From the NCBI GenBank assembly GCA_944470555.2, contig OX104127.1:162064499-162128498 (forward strand): DNA of 64,000 bases. The letters run 5' to 3'. The translations under genes and the position numbers were made by a program. Shown here piece after piece: positions 23,147 through 32,749 of the stretch (position 1 is the first letter of the stretch; every line of letters starts with the position of its first letter). This stretch comes from Heterobilharzia americana (lineage: Eukaryota; Platyhelminthes; Trematoda; Strigeidida; Schistosomatidae). The notes under the pieces are model-generated. The model searched no databases. It saw only the letters and a list, made by a program, of their open reading frames with translations, and was not told where the DNA came from.

Positions 23147-23840
23147 TGTTTGTATGTTTCCATATGAAACCTTATCAATGTTCATTCACAAACATGTTGA
23201 AGGTTTCAGGAACATTCGAAGGTGACTGCATATATTTTTAATGTTGTTTGTGCGCACTCCAGTTGTTGGACCAAGTAAGTGGTTTTTGATGAGGTCAACC
23301 CAGTCCACATAACAACATGTGAAATTTCCAAGTATCTGTATATATTGTAATACCCAATTTTACCCACTTTTCGGTATCTGATAGGATAAATCCATCCTAT
23401 CTACCCTTCATCCACCGAAAATGTTCTCCCTTCATATTTTAAGCCTACATACTAAGAATCTACGATTTGTACCTAACTTCCTAGTTCCATTTAATCTATC
23501 TTTCTGGGTTATATTTACCTTCGGTGCGTTAGATATGCAGTCCATTACGACACTATATTCACTGTTTAGACTCCTCATAAACATTACGTCTCTTCTCAAA
23601 TGATCGGCAATGTAGTTTTTTATCATAACTCATCAAAAGCTTACACAGCCTCAACAACACGCAAGTGAACGTAGCGAATGACCTGGAATGAGGCATTTAC
23701 AAACTGAATGACCATCCTCAAGGTTTCCTATCAATACAGTTTAATACTACCAACAACAGCATTAAAGGTAATCATGTGAAGTAGCTATATAGCTTTCGAT
23801 TAGTGTCCAGTCAAAAAGGCAGAATGAACACTAAACGGAA
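23147..23840. other. No recognised gene
   Basis: A 60-codon plus frame and a 64-codon minus frame overlap at 23421-23626. The minus-strand one (DHLRRDVMFMRSLNSEYSVV) has no family that I can name. No repeat was matched. Confidence 0.4.
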
Positions 23841-23846
23841 CATTAG

Positions 23847-24078
23847 TTTAGTGATGAGTATATGCAAACAGTATTAGTTCCAGATGAACTTCAACGTGAT
23901 TTGGATAACGTGAGTAGTATGTCACCTCCGTTTCACCAGAATATTATAAGCTTTATCTTAACCAATAAGCACCAACTGAACATACGTCAATTGTAGGTCG
24001 GTAAACCAAATGACAAAATGCACAGGATTCGAAAAGATGCGATCAATCGATTTTTTGTTGTTGCATGTAATATAAACA
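23847..24078 (-). repeat. LTR-like direct repeat, 3' side of gypsy element
   Basis: Ordered match to 27797-28009, including CAACGTGATTTGGATAACG, GTCAATTGTAGGTCGGTAAA, GACAAAATGCACAGGATTCG and GATCAATCGATTTTT. The two copies flank the gypsy gag-pol remnant in direct orientation, as LTRs would. Indels near the ends make the boundary approximate. Confidence 0.65.
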
Positions 24079-24233
24079 AAATTAGTTCTAATGTTACTGT
24101 GATATTGTTAAACATGGTGTTTTTCAATAGACTTGAATAAATTTTGAGGGGGTTGTGGAGATTTGGAAATATTTCAAGTTGTTATTCATCGTAGACTGAC
24201 TGACATCAGTTGGAGGAACAAAGGAAACCTGGG

Positions 24234-24282
24234 AACACTGGACAGCTGTTTCGTCCTAGTATGAGACTCCTCAGCAGTGCGC
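24234..24282 (-). ncRNA. Hammerhead ribozyme, beta type, intact core
   Basis: Minus strand: stem I GCACTG, core CTGAGGA (24268-24274), stem II GTCT with GGAC (one U-G pair), GAAA (24249-24252), stem III ACAGCTGT, triplet GTC (24241-24243), stem I partner CAGTGT. All catalytic positions are kept. It follows the tRNA-like promoter block by about 15 bp, the same distance as in the other copies. Confidence 0.85.
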
Positions 24283-24295
24283 ACTCACGACCCCA

Positions 24296-24369
24296 CCAGC
24301 AGGGATCGAACCCGCGACTTTCAGGTTCCGCGACCAGCGCGTTACCATTGAGCCACTGGGTCAGAATCC
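24296..24369 (-). promoter_or_regulatory. tRNA-like Pol III box region of beta element
   Basis: A box TGGCTCAATGG and B box GGGTTCGATCCC are spaced as in tRNA genes, on the minus strand. The block lacks a full tRNA cloverleaf with a closing acceptor stem, so it is a SINE-type internal promoter, not a tRNA gene. Confidence 0.7.
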
Positions 24370-24669
24370 AATGCTCCATATTTCCAACTTCTGTTAGCTC
24401 ACGATATAGCGCAAACCGCCACCCAATGTCATCGTTGAGTATTTGTCCTCACGGCCATCAGGCTTTGACTCCACCGGTCACGACTTGTCATTGGAACTCG
24501 GGAATACTTCTCGAAGCTAGTCACCAACGAGCACTAGTTCAATTAAATTTTGAGGGGGTTGTGGAGATTTGGAAATATTTCAAGTTGTTATTCATCGAAG
24601 ACTGACATCATTTGTTCCTCCAACTGATATCAGTCTTCGATGAATAACAACTTGAAAGACTTGAATAAA

Positions 24670-25060
24670 GTTATATGGGGTATACAACATGATTCTACCA
24701 CTAGAACGCTGAAATATGAAATAAGCTATTTAAGCATTTGAAAAGTGTTTTTAGAAAAATAAGTACTCTTGATAAGAGTAACGATGGTTGTACGTTCAGC
24801 AATAATATACCAGGATGTGATAACTAGTAAATGTTAAATTTGATTACTGAGTTATGAAACTGTTGTAGTTAGTAATCATGAAAACAAATGATAGAATATG
24901 CAAAAACGAGAAGTAACCGAGGCTCCTCAGGCCTTAAATGAAAACAGTATGTCAAGGGTGGTAAATGAATAAATGTGAGTATGTATTAATAGTGTGTAAT
25001 CTGTGTAGATTAAACTTGTATTCAATGCGATGCAGAAAATATAGTCTCAATGAAAGGATA
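24670..25060. other. Gypsy 3' region, non-coding
   Basis: AT-rich stretch between the beta insertion and the C-terminal end of the gypsy polyprotein. No frame or motif recognised. Confidence 0.4.
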
Positions 25061-25061
25061 A

Positions 25062-25810
25062 TCAAATCATGATTACTCGTATGCAACATTTTGACCAGTG
25101 AACTCTTCTACCTGATTTAGTAACTCTTTCACGTTTCTCTGTAGGATTTTCAGTTGTTTCAGTTTCTATGGATATGATGTCGTTTCTAGTTGTTTCTGTA
25201 TGATCATCGATGAAGGCAGACTTTACTCTGTCGATGCTAAGAGAATATGCTTTTTTGAACGTTTTCATTGTAACAACTTTAGCACTTCTACTTAAAACTT
25301 TGTATATACCATCATAAGCTGGTTGTAGTGGTCGCTGGACACCATCTTTTCTGACAAAAACGTGGGTACAGTTGTTTGGCTGGGATGAGACATGTGACGT
25401 TCACTGTGAGAGTGGGAGTGATATTTTCAACTCGTGCATATGCTTTTTCAGTAGTTGCACGTAATTAATCATATCGAGTGGAACCTGGTTGTCTGTGGTG
25501 AAAAATTCTCCCGATCATCATAATGTTATCCTGTAGAATAACTCTGAAGGACAGCAACGAATATCTTTCTTTAAAGTCGAAGGGAGTTTGGTAGACCAGT
25601 TTTTGTCAGTTACAGCAGCAGGAAGTTCTACTTTAAGTTATCTGTGTAAGCATTCTATCTTACCGTTAGAAATAGACTGGTATCCTGTTGTGAGTATGCA
25701 TACGGTAACAAACAAGTCAGTGAATTATTGGAACAAGCAACTTTCAAACTGTGCACCTCAATTAGTTGTGATGACCGAAGGGACACCAAGATTGGATATG
25801 CAATGGGTCA
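25062..25810 (-). pseudogene. Gypsy integrase end and basic C-terminus
   Basis: On the minus strand from 25810: a shifted frame corresponding to the integrase segment around the second Asp and Glu (the usual TDRG...QFES region is garbled to LVSLRSSQLIEVHSLKV-like in the wrong frame). Then remnants reading AVTDKNWSTKLP-like and ILQDNIMMIGRI-like. The last open part, 25062-25268, is ETTENPTEKRERVTKSGRRVHWSKC, a basic tail ending typical of gypsy polyproteins. Several frameshifts; not functional. Confidence 0.6.
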
Positions 25811-26398
25811 CTAATGCTTAGCAACCATTTTGACTGAAATATCTGGTAGTAGTACAGCAACAGACCAGCGAGTAAATCGATCGATACATGGACGTAGGTA
25901 GTTGAAACCGTTGGAAGTAAGCAGTGGTTTAACTATATCTACATCAATATGCCTTAATCTGGCTGGTGGAATCGGAAACTGACAGATGGAGCGTTGATGT
26001 GATGATTCACTTTTTCTTTTTGACATGTAAGACGTTCGTATTCACCATTTTACATCAAGATTTATATTTGACCACACCAATCTCCTATTTATCAGCTTCA
26101 TAGTGGCATTGATCCCAGGGTGCGATAAGTAATGCAGTTTGTCAAATATGATGCGTCTTATTGCTTTAAGAAGGAATGGACGAAGTTTTTCAGTGGATGT
26201 ATCACATCTGACTCTGACGGTATTAAATTGAATTTCAGGGAAAACTAAAGAAGTCGTTGTCGAAGACACTAACTTCTCCAATTTCAAATCATCTTTCTGT
26301 AGCTGAGATAAGCGTCGGTAATGAATGTCTGGATAACAATGCATCAGCAACTTCATTCTTGGTACCTTTCGTGTGTTGAATATCAGAAGTGATTGCAT
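25811..26398 (-). pseudogene. Gypsy integrase, HHCC and first part of DDE core
   Basis: The frame at 26042-26398 ends in FDKLHYLSHPGINATMKLIN and RRLVWSNINLDVKW, the His-His part of the integrase zinc-binding domain (H-x4-H type, with the following Cys pair lost over a frameshift). The frame at 25811-26026 has RLRHIDVDIVKPLL and DRFTRWSVAVLLPD, the first catalytic Asp region of the DDE core. In gypsy elements integrase inserts the cDNA. This copy is broken into at least two frames. Confidence 0.75.
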
Positions 26399-26600
26399 TA
26401 GTAACTGCTAACTTCATGGATGTTGAGTCAGTGACCATACCAATAAAGCAGTTTGTACTATTTGAATTAATCAGTGTGTGTCTCTTCAGATCGACTAACA
26501 GGTCATACTGGCATTGAAAATCAATTCTAGTGATCGGTTGTCGCATATCTGTCAGTATAAATGACCAAGAGCAGGTATCGAGGCCAAAATCCACTATCAT
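26289..26600 (-). pseudogene. Gypsy RT linker joined to RNase H end (RT core deleted)
   Basis: The 103-codon frame begins with MIVDFGLDTCSWSFI and ITRIDFQCQYDLLVDLKRHTL, the protease-RT linker of gypsy elements. It passes within about 40 residues to IQHTKGTKNEVADALLSRH, the very end of RNase H. The whole RT palm, with its catalytic aspartates, is absent. The join is in frame, so a single internal deletion is likely. Confidence 0.7.
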
Positions 26601-26676
26601 GGCTTTTATCCATAAGTAACAATACTGGATTTATTTACGGCTACAGAGATAAAGCAGGATTAGGACGCTGACGTTC

Positions 26677-26931
26677 TTAGTCGTTAGGAGGAATGACGTT
26701 CACTTCGACTCCTGTGTTCACAAGAAACCTAATGCTAGTGTTTCTGTCTGTTACATAGAACGAACGACGGTTGGATTTGTCAGTGCCGATAACACAAGTT
26801 GTCACAGATTGCTGGCTTGTCCGTTTTCTGAAAAAGGGTTTGTCTAAATGCTTGAAGTTGCATGGTAATAGACAATGGTGTGCGCGATTACCATATTTTT
26901 TATGATACCAACAGATATCTATGGTATCCAT
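26677..26931 (-). pseudogene. Gypsy zinc motif and protease
   Basis: 84 codons. CWYHKKYGNRAHHCLLPC is the trematode/arthropod gypsy nucleic-acid-binding motif. About 50 residues later RFLVNTGVEVNVIPP matches the aspartic protease D-T-G signature, but the catalytic Asp is Asn (NTG). The protease is therefore dead in this copy. Confidence 0.75.
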
Positions 26932-26958
26932 TAGTTAACCAGGTATATGCGATCTGTG

Positions 26959-27640
26959 TCAACGTGACGAACTTCTGCTGCGACTTGTTATTGATGATAA
27001 CTTCTGATCAGTTATGAGTCTGACTGTTTCTTCTAATCCCTGCATTCTGACTTGAGGGTCATTTTCCTGCGTAGTGAAAGCAGCAGTGCAAGGAGTAGTT
27101 CTTTTGTGCATTCGATCTGCGATTGCAGCAAGTCTGTCAGTGTCAATATTATTGTTGCCAAATGCTACCACCTGTTGAATAGTTGCTAGCAGACGTCGTG
27201 ACCATATCTGGTACAAAAGTCTCTTATGTATATCATAACCTGCAACTAAGGACTGTATGTGTCTTAATCATTGTGCGGGAGTTTTATCTCTCAGTTCCAC
27301 GTTGCTAAACAGGTGGTCCAATGATGGCCTGTCAGACAATGATGTACATCGGATGACTGAGTGCTTAAGACTGTCATTTGGATACTCAGTACCTGGTTGT
27401 ACAATGTGCTGGCGTACTTGATGGGCAATGTCATCTAGTAGGATGGTGTTAAGAAGACAGAATTTTACATTCTGTCAAGTGATCTTGTTTGCAGTGAAGT
27501 AGTTTGTTAATCTAGTAAGCCATAAATGAGGATCTCTGGAAGTGAATTATGGGACATTAAGAGATAATGCACTGATGGATCCCACTTCTAAATTAACATT
27601 GTTACTAGGCACGATACGAACCGTGGAAATGCAAAGTAAA
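26959..27640 (-). pseudogene. Gypsy gag
   Basis: The minus-strand frames read RDPHLWLTRLTNYFTANKIT, then a VKFCLLNTILLDDIAHQVRQH segment, IVQPGTEYPNDSLKHSVI, LRDKTPAQ, and finally LLYQIWSRRLLATIQQVVAFGN. This order (W-x-aromatic, tandem helices, PYDTLK-like, GD(K)KPTQLL-like, F-x-x-RLP-like) is the capsid/gag of schistosome gypsy elements. Two stops interrupt it. The 85-codon open part 26959-27216 is the C-terminal section. Confidence 0.7.
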
Positions 27641-27796
27641 ACCGAACATCTGAACAAGATGTAAATGACAGGAGATTGTTAACCAAAAAATAGCTAGTCT
27701 GACTGGAATGACAGTTTGTGAAATGAGTTGAAAATATGCTATCTACTCGATAAGAGATACTCGATTTCTTTAATCAAATGTTTGGCTCACCACTTT

Positions 27797-28009
27797 TGTA
27801 GTGTGTATACGCAACAGTATTATTTTCCAATGATTTTCAACGTGATTTGGATAACGTGAGTAGATATCAGCCCCCCCCCCTTCCACTAGAATATTATAAG
27901 CTTAACCAACAAGCACCAACTGAACACACGTCAATTGTAGGTCGGTAAATCAAATGACAAAATGCACAGGATTCGAAAAGATGTGATCAATCGATTTTTA
28001 ATGTAAACA
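27797..28009 (-). repeat. LTR-like direct repeat, 5' side of gypsy element
   Basis: 213 bp. On the minus strand it begins TGTTTACATT and ends CACTACA, i.e. TG...CA. A TGGTGAGCCAAAC segment follows 4 bp inside and could be a tRNA primer-binding site, though the tRNA is not identified. A run of ten C lies near 27869-27878. Confidence 0.6.
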
Positions 28010-28014
28010 AGAGA

Positions 28015-28980
28015 GTTGAATACAGTTACATAGTGGTATACTCCAGTGGTTCATTGAAGGAGTCAAAAACCTGCTGTTTAAGATAGAAATCAGAAAAATA
28101 GATACATGGTGTATTTTTTTTCCATTCAAAGTTTCATTTCCTTTTAACAGCATACTATTAGTTCGTTAAGTTATCAGCTTGAAAATATGCTAGTTGAGAG
28201 CATATTTAAAAATGCGCAAGTGTATGTGATTAGTTTGAAGGACAATTTTGAAAGATTAAAACAAGCTGAAAGGGAAGAAGGTTTCTATAGAAAATTTTAT
28301 TCATAGCCCAAATATCAATCAGGCAATCGATAAAGGTATGTCTGGAAGTGAGTGAAGTCAATCTGGCTAGCTAACAGCAATAATCACTATTTGTTGTAAC
28401 CTTTCTATGCGTAGACTATGTTGCGTTCAGTTGCATCCGCATAACCATTTTCAACTAATTATTTATTTAAAAGACATAAGGCTACTCTAATTCTAAAATG
28501 AATCCGGTATATATGAAATGATCCAGATATGAGGTAAGGAAAAAGATAATCACAGTATCTTTTGTTCCATTGTAGTTATCGAAAATGTATTACCAGCTTA
28601 ATGTTAAACATTAAATAAAGATTGAATATTTTGTTATAAGATCTCTGAATTCTAATTTCAGTCAGTAGTTAACTACTTTTTATTTCTACAGTATCGTTCA
28701 ACTAACGTTGTCTTATAATGAAACTTGTTTTTCTAACATTCACCACTAAAACTAACCAGAATTGTAATGAGGATAATATTTCAAATCATAAGTAATTTGT
28801 TCTGTAAACTGAACTCCATGTAATACTCTTTGTTCGATTTGATTAACTCACCTCACTTTACCTTTGATGTATATTAAACTTTGCTAGGCGGTATACATTA
28901 TCCACTTTCCAATTAGTGTCATTTAGTGAAGAAATCAATGAATCTTCACAAACCTCCAAACTGTCATATTATTTTGATAA
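28015..28980. other. AT-rich sequence, nothing recognised
   Basis: No frame or repeat match found between the gypsy LTR and the S-alpha pair. Confidence 0.5.
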
Positions 28981-28984
28981 CCTA

Positions 28985-29255
28985 CTTAGTTGTAGCTGGC
29001 AGAAAAACCCAGTACGTGCGTTTTGTCCCATTTGGGGCTCGTCAACTGAATGTACCAGCAACTCAATGCGAAGTGACTTTGTTCCCAGTGAGACTCGAAC
29101 CTCTTGCCCATCGCTTCAAACGTCAAGGAGTTATCCACTATGCCGTGGAGGCACGATAGCCACTTCTTGTACAACGCGTATTGGTTATTACTATTTATTG
29201 GCATACTCTTTATTCTCCGTTATTTTACTGGATCGAATTGTTCGACCCCGGTGAA
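28985..29255 (-). mobile_element. S-alpha (Sm-alpha) SINE with dead hammerhead, minus copy of a divergent pair
   Basis: Minus strand from 29255: body end (AATTCGATCCAGTAAAATAA), AAATAGTAATAACC, a GTTGTACAAGAAGTGGC head, tRNA-like block (A box CGGCATAGTGG, B box GGTTCGAGTCTC at 29085-29160), then a hammerhead at 28999-29060. The ribozyme core reads TTGACGA (first C lost) and AAAA in place of GAAA, so it should be inactive. Stem II GCCCC...GGGAC is kept. It pairs with the plus-strand copy starting at 29270. Confidence 0.8.
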
Positions 29256-29269
29256 TTAGAAGTAAATCA

Positions 29270-29595
29270 GCAAATATTAATAACCAGTACTCGTTGTACA
29301 TGAAGTGGTTATCGTGCCTCCAAGGCATAGTGGATAACGCCTTGGTGTTTGAAGCGATGGGTACGAGGTTCCAGTCTCAGTGAGGACAACACTCCGCACT
29401 GAGGTGCAGGTACATCCAGCTGGCGGGTCCCAAATGGGATGAAACGCGCGTCCTAGATTCTTCTACTAGCCACAAGCAAGCAGATCATCATAACTGACAT
29501 CCAGGCAATATCAAGGTATCTACATAGGAGCTCATATGCCAATAGAGGTTGAACAATTCAATTCAATAAAACAACAGAGAATTACAAGGCATGTC
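29270..29595 (+). mobile_element. S-alpha SINE with hammerhead, plus copy of a divergent pair
   Basis: A nearly complete unit: GTACTCGTTGTACATGAAG head, tRNA-like block (A box AGGCATAGTGG, B box GGTTCCAGTCTC, 29320-29385), hammerhead at 29406-29466, then the 3' body through CATATGCCAATAGAGG to TGTCAATAAATAA. The core is damaged: CTGGCGG (29420-29426) in place of CTGANGA. GAAA (29441-29444) and GTC (29450-29452) are intact. Stem I keeps five of six pairs. Confidence 0.85.
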
Positions 29596-29599
29596 AATA

Positions 29600-30094
29600 A
29601 ATAACAGTGAGGTATTATTTAGCTAGAAAATATTATCTCACTTGTTACAGGATTCATTGTAAAACTCTTTTCCATACCAATGACAGTATCTTAAAGTGAA
29701 TGACCAGACTAATATGGCTAAGCGACATTTAATCGAAAAAAATAAACAGTTTTATATTTTGTGAACAAAATTATTGGTTACTATACAGAATAGGTATCAT
29801 TCTAATGCAAACAAAACAAAAATGTACAGTATAAAGTTATCTCACTTAATGAACCTGTGTTGTTTCAGTCTATTCTTTTCAGTACTTCCCGCATAATTTG
29901 TGAAAGGGCCTATATTTTTTAGATAATACATTTACAACAATAAGTATCTGACACATTTCTGAGAACCTGTTGAACATGATGTCCACAACCAACTTAAAAT
30001 TAATAAACTAACTAGCCCAAGTTATCTTACCACATCATCCAGAAGTTATTGTATAGTTGGTTCTTTAATGTAAATGTTAAAAATATACGTCAGA
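29600..30094. other. AT-rich sequence, nothing recognised
   Basis: Short gap between the S-alpha pair and the beta composite; no frames or repeats seen. Confidence 0.5.
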
Positions 30095-30161
30095 CAAATG
30101 TAATTTAAAGTTGTTATTCATCGTAGACTGACATCAGTTGGAGGAACAGACGAAATCTGGG

Positions 30162-30211
30162 AGCATTCGACAGCTGTTTCGTCCAACTAGTATAGGACCC
30201 CTCAGCAGTGC
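30162..30211 (-). ncRNA. Hammerhead-like, beta type, one core change
   Basis: Core reads CTGAGGG: the last A of CUGANGA is G. Stem II GTCC...GGAC, GAAA, stem III ACAGCTGT and GTC are kept, but stem I loses two of six pairs. Probably inactive. It is the inverted partner of the intact ribozyme at 30421. Confidence 0.75.
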
Positions 30212-30420
30212 GCACCCAAGAACCCGCCAGCCAGGGGTCGAATGCGAGATATACAGGTTCCGTGGTCAACACGTTACCATTGAGACACTGGATCAGAATC
30301 CAGTCGTACATATTTCCAACTTCTGTTAGCTCACGATATAGAGCAACCGCCACCCAATGTCATCTTTGAGTAACTGTCCTCATGACCATCAGGCTTTGCC
30401 CCAAACAGTGGGTCGTGGGT

Positions 30421-30472
30421 GCGCACTGCTGAGGAGTCCCATACTAGTTGGACGAAACAGCTGTCCAGTGCT
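30421..30472 (+). ncRNA. Hammerhead ribozyme, beta type, intact core
   Basis: Stem I GCACTG (30423-30428), core CTGAGGA (30429-30435), stem II GTCC/GGAC with a ten-base loop, GAAA (30454-30457), stem III palindrome ACAGCTGT, cleavage triplet GTC (30463-30465), stem I partner CAGTGC (30466-30471). Every required core base is present and stem I pairs perfectly over six bases. This is the cleanest ribozyme in the window. Confidence 0.88.
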
Positions 30473-30814
30473 CCCAGGTTTCCTTTGTTCCTCCAACTGA
30501 TGTCAGTCAGTCTACGATGAATAACAACTTGAAATATTTCCAAATCCCCACAACTCCCTCAAAATTCAAATATAATTTAATTATTTAAGTCGATAAAAAA
30601 CTTTAAACTATGTAACTGTTCACTACAAATATGCCTAACAGTTGACTGACTAAAAGCCAATTTCATAAAAATACTCTACAATACAAAGATTTTCATTTAT
30701 TTTAATGACAAATCTAATGTGATAACCGGAAAAATGCAACCAAAGCAAATATGTCATTTTGGTAATTTCTCATCAAACTATACAACTAGTCAACAAGAAC
30801 TGGTGCTAAATCAC

Positions 30815-31945
30815 GCTCCTGTCCACCCCAAGCAAAATGTTATGCCGCATCATCTTGGAGAGACTAAAGGATGCGCTGGATTCAAAACTACGACCCCAAC
30901 AGTCTGGCTGGCTTCAGGAAAAACAAATCATGTGCCGACCAAATTGCAACGCTTTGCATCATCATAGAACAGAGTATAGAATGGCAGTTAACTCAACTCT
31001 CTACCCCAACTTCATCAACTTTGAAAAGACCTTTGACAACATCGACCGAGAAGTGATTTGGCAGGCAGCTGCTTCAACACTATGGAATACCACAAACCTT
31101 TATCAATCTCATTCAACAACTATATGAAGACGCCGCATGCCAAGTAATTCACAATGGGAAGCTCAGTAATGCCTTTGAAGTGAAGACAGGAGTGAAACAA
31201 GGTTGCCTACTATCCCCCATGATATTCCTGATTGTGGTTGACTGGACTGGACCATGCAGCAAACAGTGGGGAGGGAGAAGAGGGGGATACTCTGGACTGC
31301 GGAAAAGAACCTAGAAGATCTGGATTTTGCCGATGACTTGTGCCTGGTGTCACACAAACTCGAAGATCTACAGGCAAAAACTAACAAGTTGACAGAAGAG
31401 GCAAGGCAGCGAAGACGGGACTTTCTTCGAGTCAACGTAGAAAAGATAGTGGTGATACCCAACCAACACAACCACCACCACCAACAACAGGCTCCAATCA
31501 CCATCAACAGGAGAAACTTAAAGGAAGTTGTCTCTTTCACCTACCTGACTAAACAGCATCGTTTCAACTACAGGCGGCACAAGCACAGAAGAGGACGTCA
31601 AAGCCAAGACTGGAAAAGCAAGACTGGCATTCATTAGACTGAAACCAGAGTGCATATTTGCTTCACTGCACTCAGCATGTGGAAAAAGATGGAGACTTTC
31701 AACACCAACGTCAAGTCAGTGCTCCTGTATGGTACAGAAACTTGGCGAGTCACGAAACGCATTTCCAACAAAATACAGACATTCCTCAATAACTACCTGC
31801 GCTGTCTTGTTACTGAAGATCAGATGGCCAGAAATAATAAGCAACAAGGAACTGTGGCTGGCAACCAGCCAACCAAGAACCTATCGCTGAAGAAATCTGC
31901 AGAAGGAAGTGGAGATGGATTAAGCATGCACTGAGAAGGCCGAAA
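30815..31945 (+). mobile_element. RTE-clade LINE, RT middle and C-terminal fragment
   Basis: Read across frames: MLCRIILERLKDALDSKLRP, then AGFRKNKSCADQIATL, NFINFEKTFDNIDREVIW (RT finger and first palm Asp region), KTGVKQGCLLSPMIF and LDFADDLCLVSHKLEDLQAK (FADD catalytic pair at 31326-31337). It continues into the C-terminal region with ETWRVTKRISNKIQTFLNN. Both ends are truncated: no endonuclease, and the 3' tail is missing after RRP near 31945. Frameshifts near 31060, 31120 and 31540 break it. It is the best preserved RT catalytic region here. Confidence 0.85.
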
Positions 31946-31959
31946 AGATTCTATCATCT

Positions 31960-32740
31960 CACAATGAACTCTGATAATGAAGTCAAGTCTACCGCAGTTA
32001 GTCATGAAGTTCCAGCTGATACAAAAACCTCGACACCTATCACTTAGGATACCACAGGGAATATGCTATAAAGAAAGATAACATTTAGATGTATTCCACA
32101 ATAAGACCAAGAATAAAAGGTGATGAGTTTGAGGGAGATAAGCGTCAAATAAACAACAACTTTTGTCAATACAACGTTGCTCAATAAATCCTGGTGATTA
32201 TTCATTCTAATTAACTAGGTAAACAAAGATGCACATACTTATGACATCCTGTTGAAAATTATTTTTAAAAACTTGATGTTTTGTCAATTTGACTCACTCT
32301 CATTATTAAATCGCCTACAATTGAGTTTCTGATTGATATTACTATTTCTCTAATTAACCACAATTACTTCACCTATGCAACTATATACATGGTGAACATT
32401 CAGTCAGTCAGTAAATATGAATATGAGACTGGTATTACTATGTAACAATCTAAGTAGTCACAAATTGGTTCCACATATCAGACTATAAAACAAAAAGATA
32501 AAAGATGAAGGAATGAAAATGATACGATCAAAGTGACAGAAAATAAGAGTGGTTCAAAGAAAATAACGAAATGCAATTTAACAATGAACATAAAGTTAAG
32601 TTGTGGAGATGTATACAACAGTGAAATAGAGTCTGAGAAAAATCACAAAGATCTCCAGCAATCCGTATTCCTACATGGTACTGTTCTCATAAATTAAATT
32701 ATATGAAGCCTGTTAAATCCACTAAACTCAAACGCTTCTA
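31960..32740. other. No gene; diverged copy of repeat R1 at 32400-32660
   Basis: CTGGTATTACTATGTAACAATCTAAG at about 32430-32455 and the A-rich block that follows match the first part of R1 (11220-11400). A similar A-rich block is at 52620-52740. The rest is unrecognised. Confidence 0.4.
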
Positions 32741-32749
32741 CTGCACATG

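Larger units (their letters stand above)
24129..24669. mobile_element. Beta hammerhead element with perfect 13-bp target duplication
   Basis: The body 24142-24656 is flanked by AGACTTGAATAAA at 24129-24141 and again at 24657-24669, identical over 13 bp. Read on the minus strand: a short inverted end, the tail block CAAATCTCCACAAC, a tail-to-head junction (CTCAAAATTTAATTGAAC near 24540), a head, a tRNA-like block with A box TGGCTCAATGG and B box GGGTTCGATCCC (24296-24369), an intact hammerhead, then the tail again. The repeated tail and the tail-to-head join mean the inserted RNA was more than one unit long, i.e. multimeric or circular-derived. It lies inside the gypsy remnant, so it is younger than that insertion. 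Confidence 0.87.
23847..28009 (-). mobile_element. Ty3/gypsy-like LTR retrotransposon, decayed
   Basis: Minus-strand element about 4.2 kb long, including a 515-bp beta hammerhead insertion at 24142-24656. Order from 28009 downward: LTR, gag, CCHC-type zinc motif and protease, RT/RNase H remnant (most of RT deleted), integrase HHCC and DDE core, basic C-terminus, LTR. This is the gypsy order with integrase last. All domains carry stops or frameshifts. The element lacks the RT active-site region, so it cannot move by itself. No matching target duplication was seen. Confidence 0.75.
30095..30579. mobile_element. Beta hammerhead composite with inverted partial copy and target duplication
   Basis: Body 30108-30566, flanked by CAAATGTAATTTA (30095-30107) and CAAATATAATTTA (30567-30579), 12 of 13 identical. 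Read on the minus strand it is an inverted partial copy (tail plus hammerhead, 30405-30566), a junction near 30391 (TTTGGGGCAAAGCCTG), then a full unit: head, tRNA-like block (30231-30297), hammerhead, tail (30108-30161). The two ends are therefore about 125-bp inverted repeats and each carries a hammerhead. The copy at 56239 has the same junction, so the inverted form itself propagates. Confidence 0.85.

Noticed and set aside
22866..24657. DNA transposon or MITE, because of the inverted ends
   Set aside because: The flanking duplications are 11-13 bp and vary in length, ends are inconsistent between copies, and tail-to-head joins occur; this fits retroposition of multimeric RNA better.
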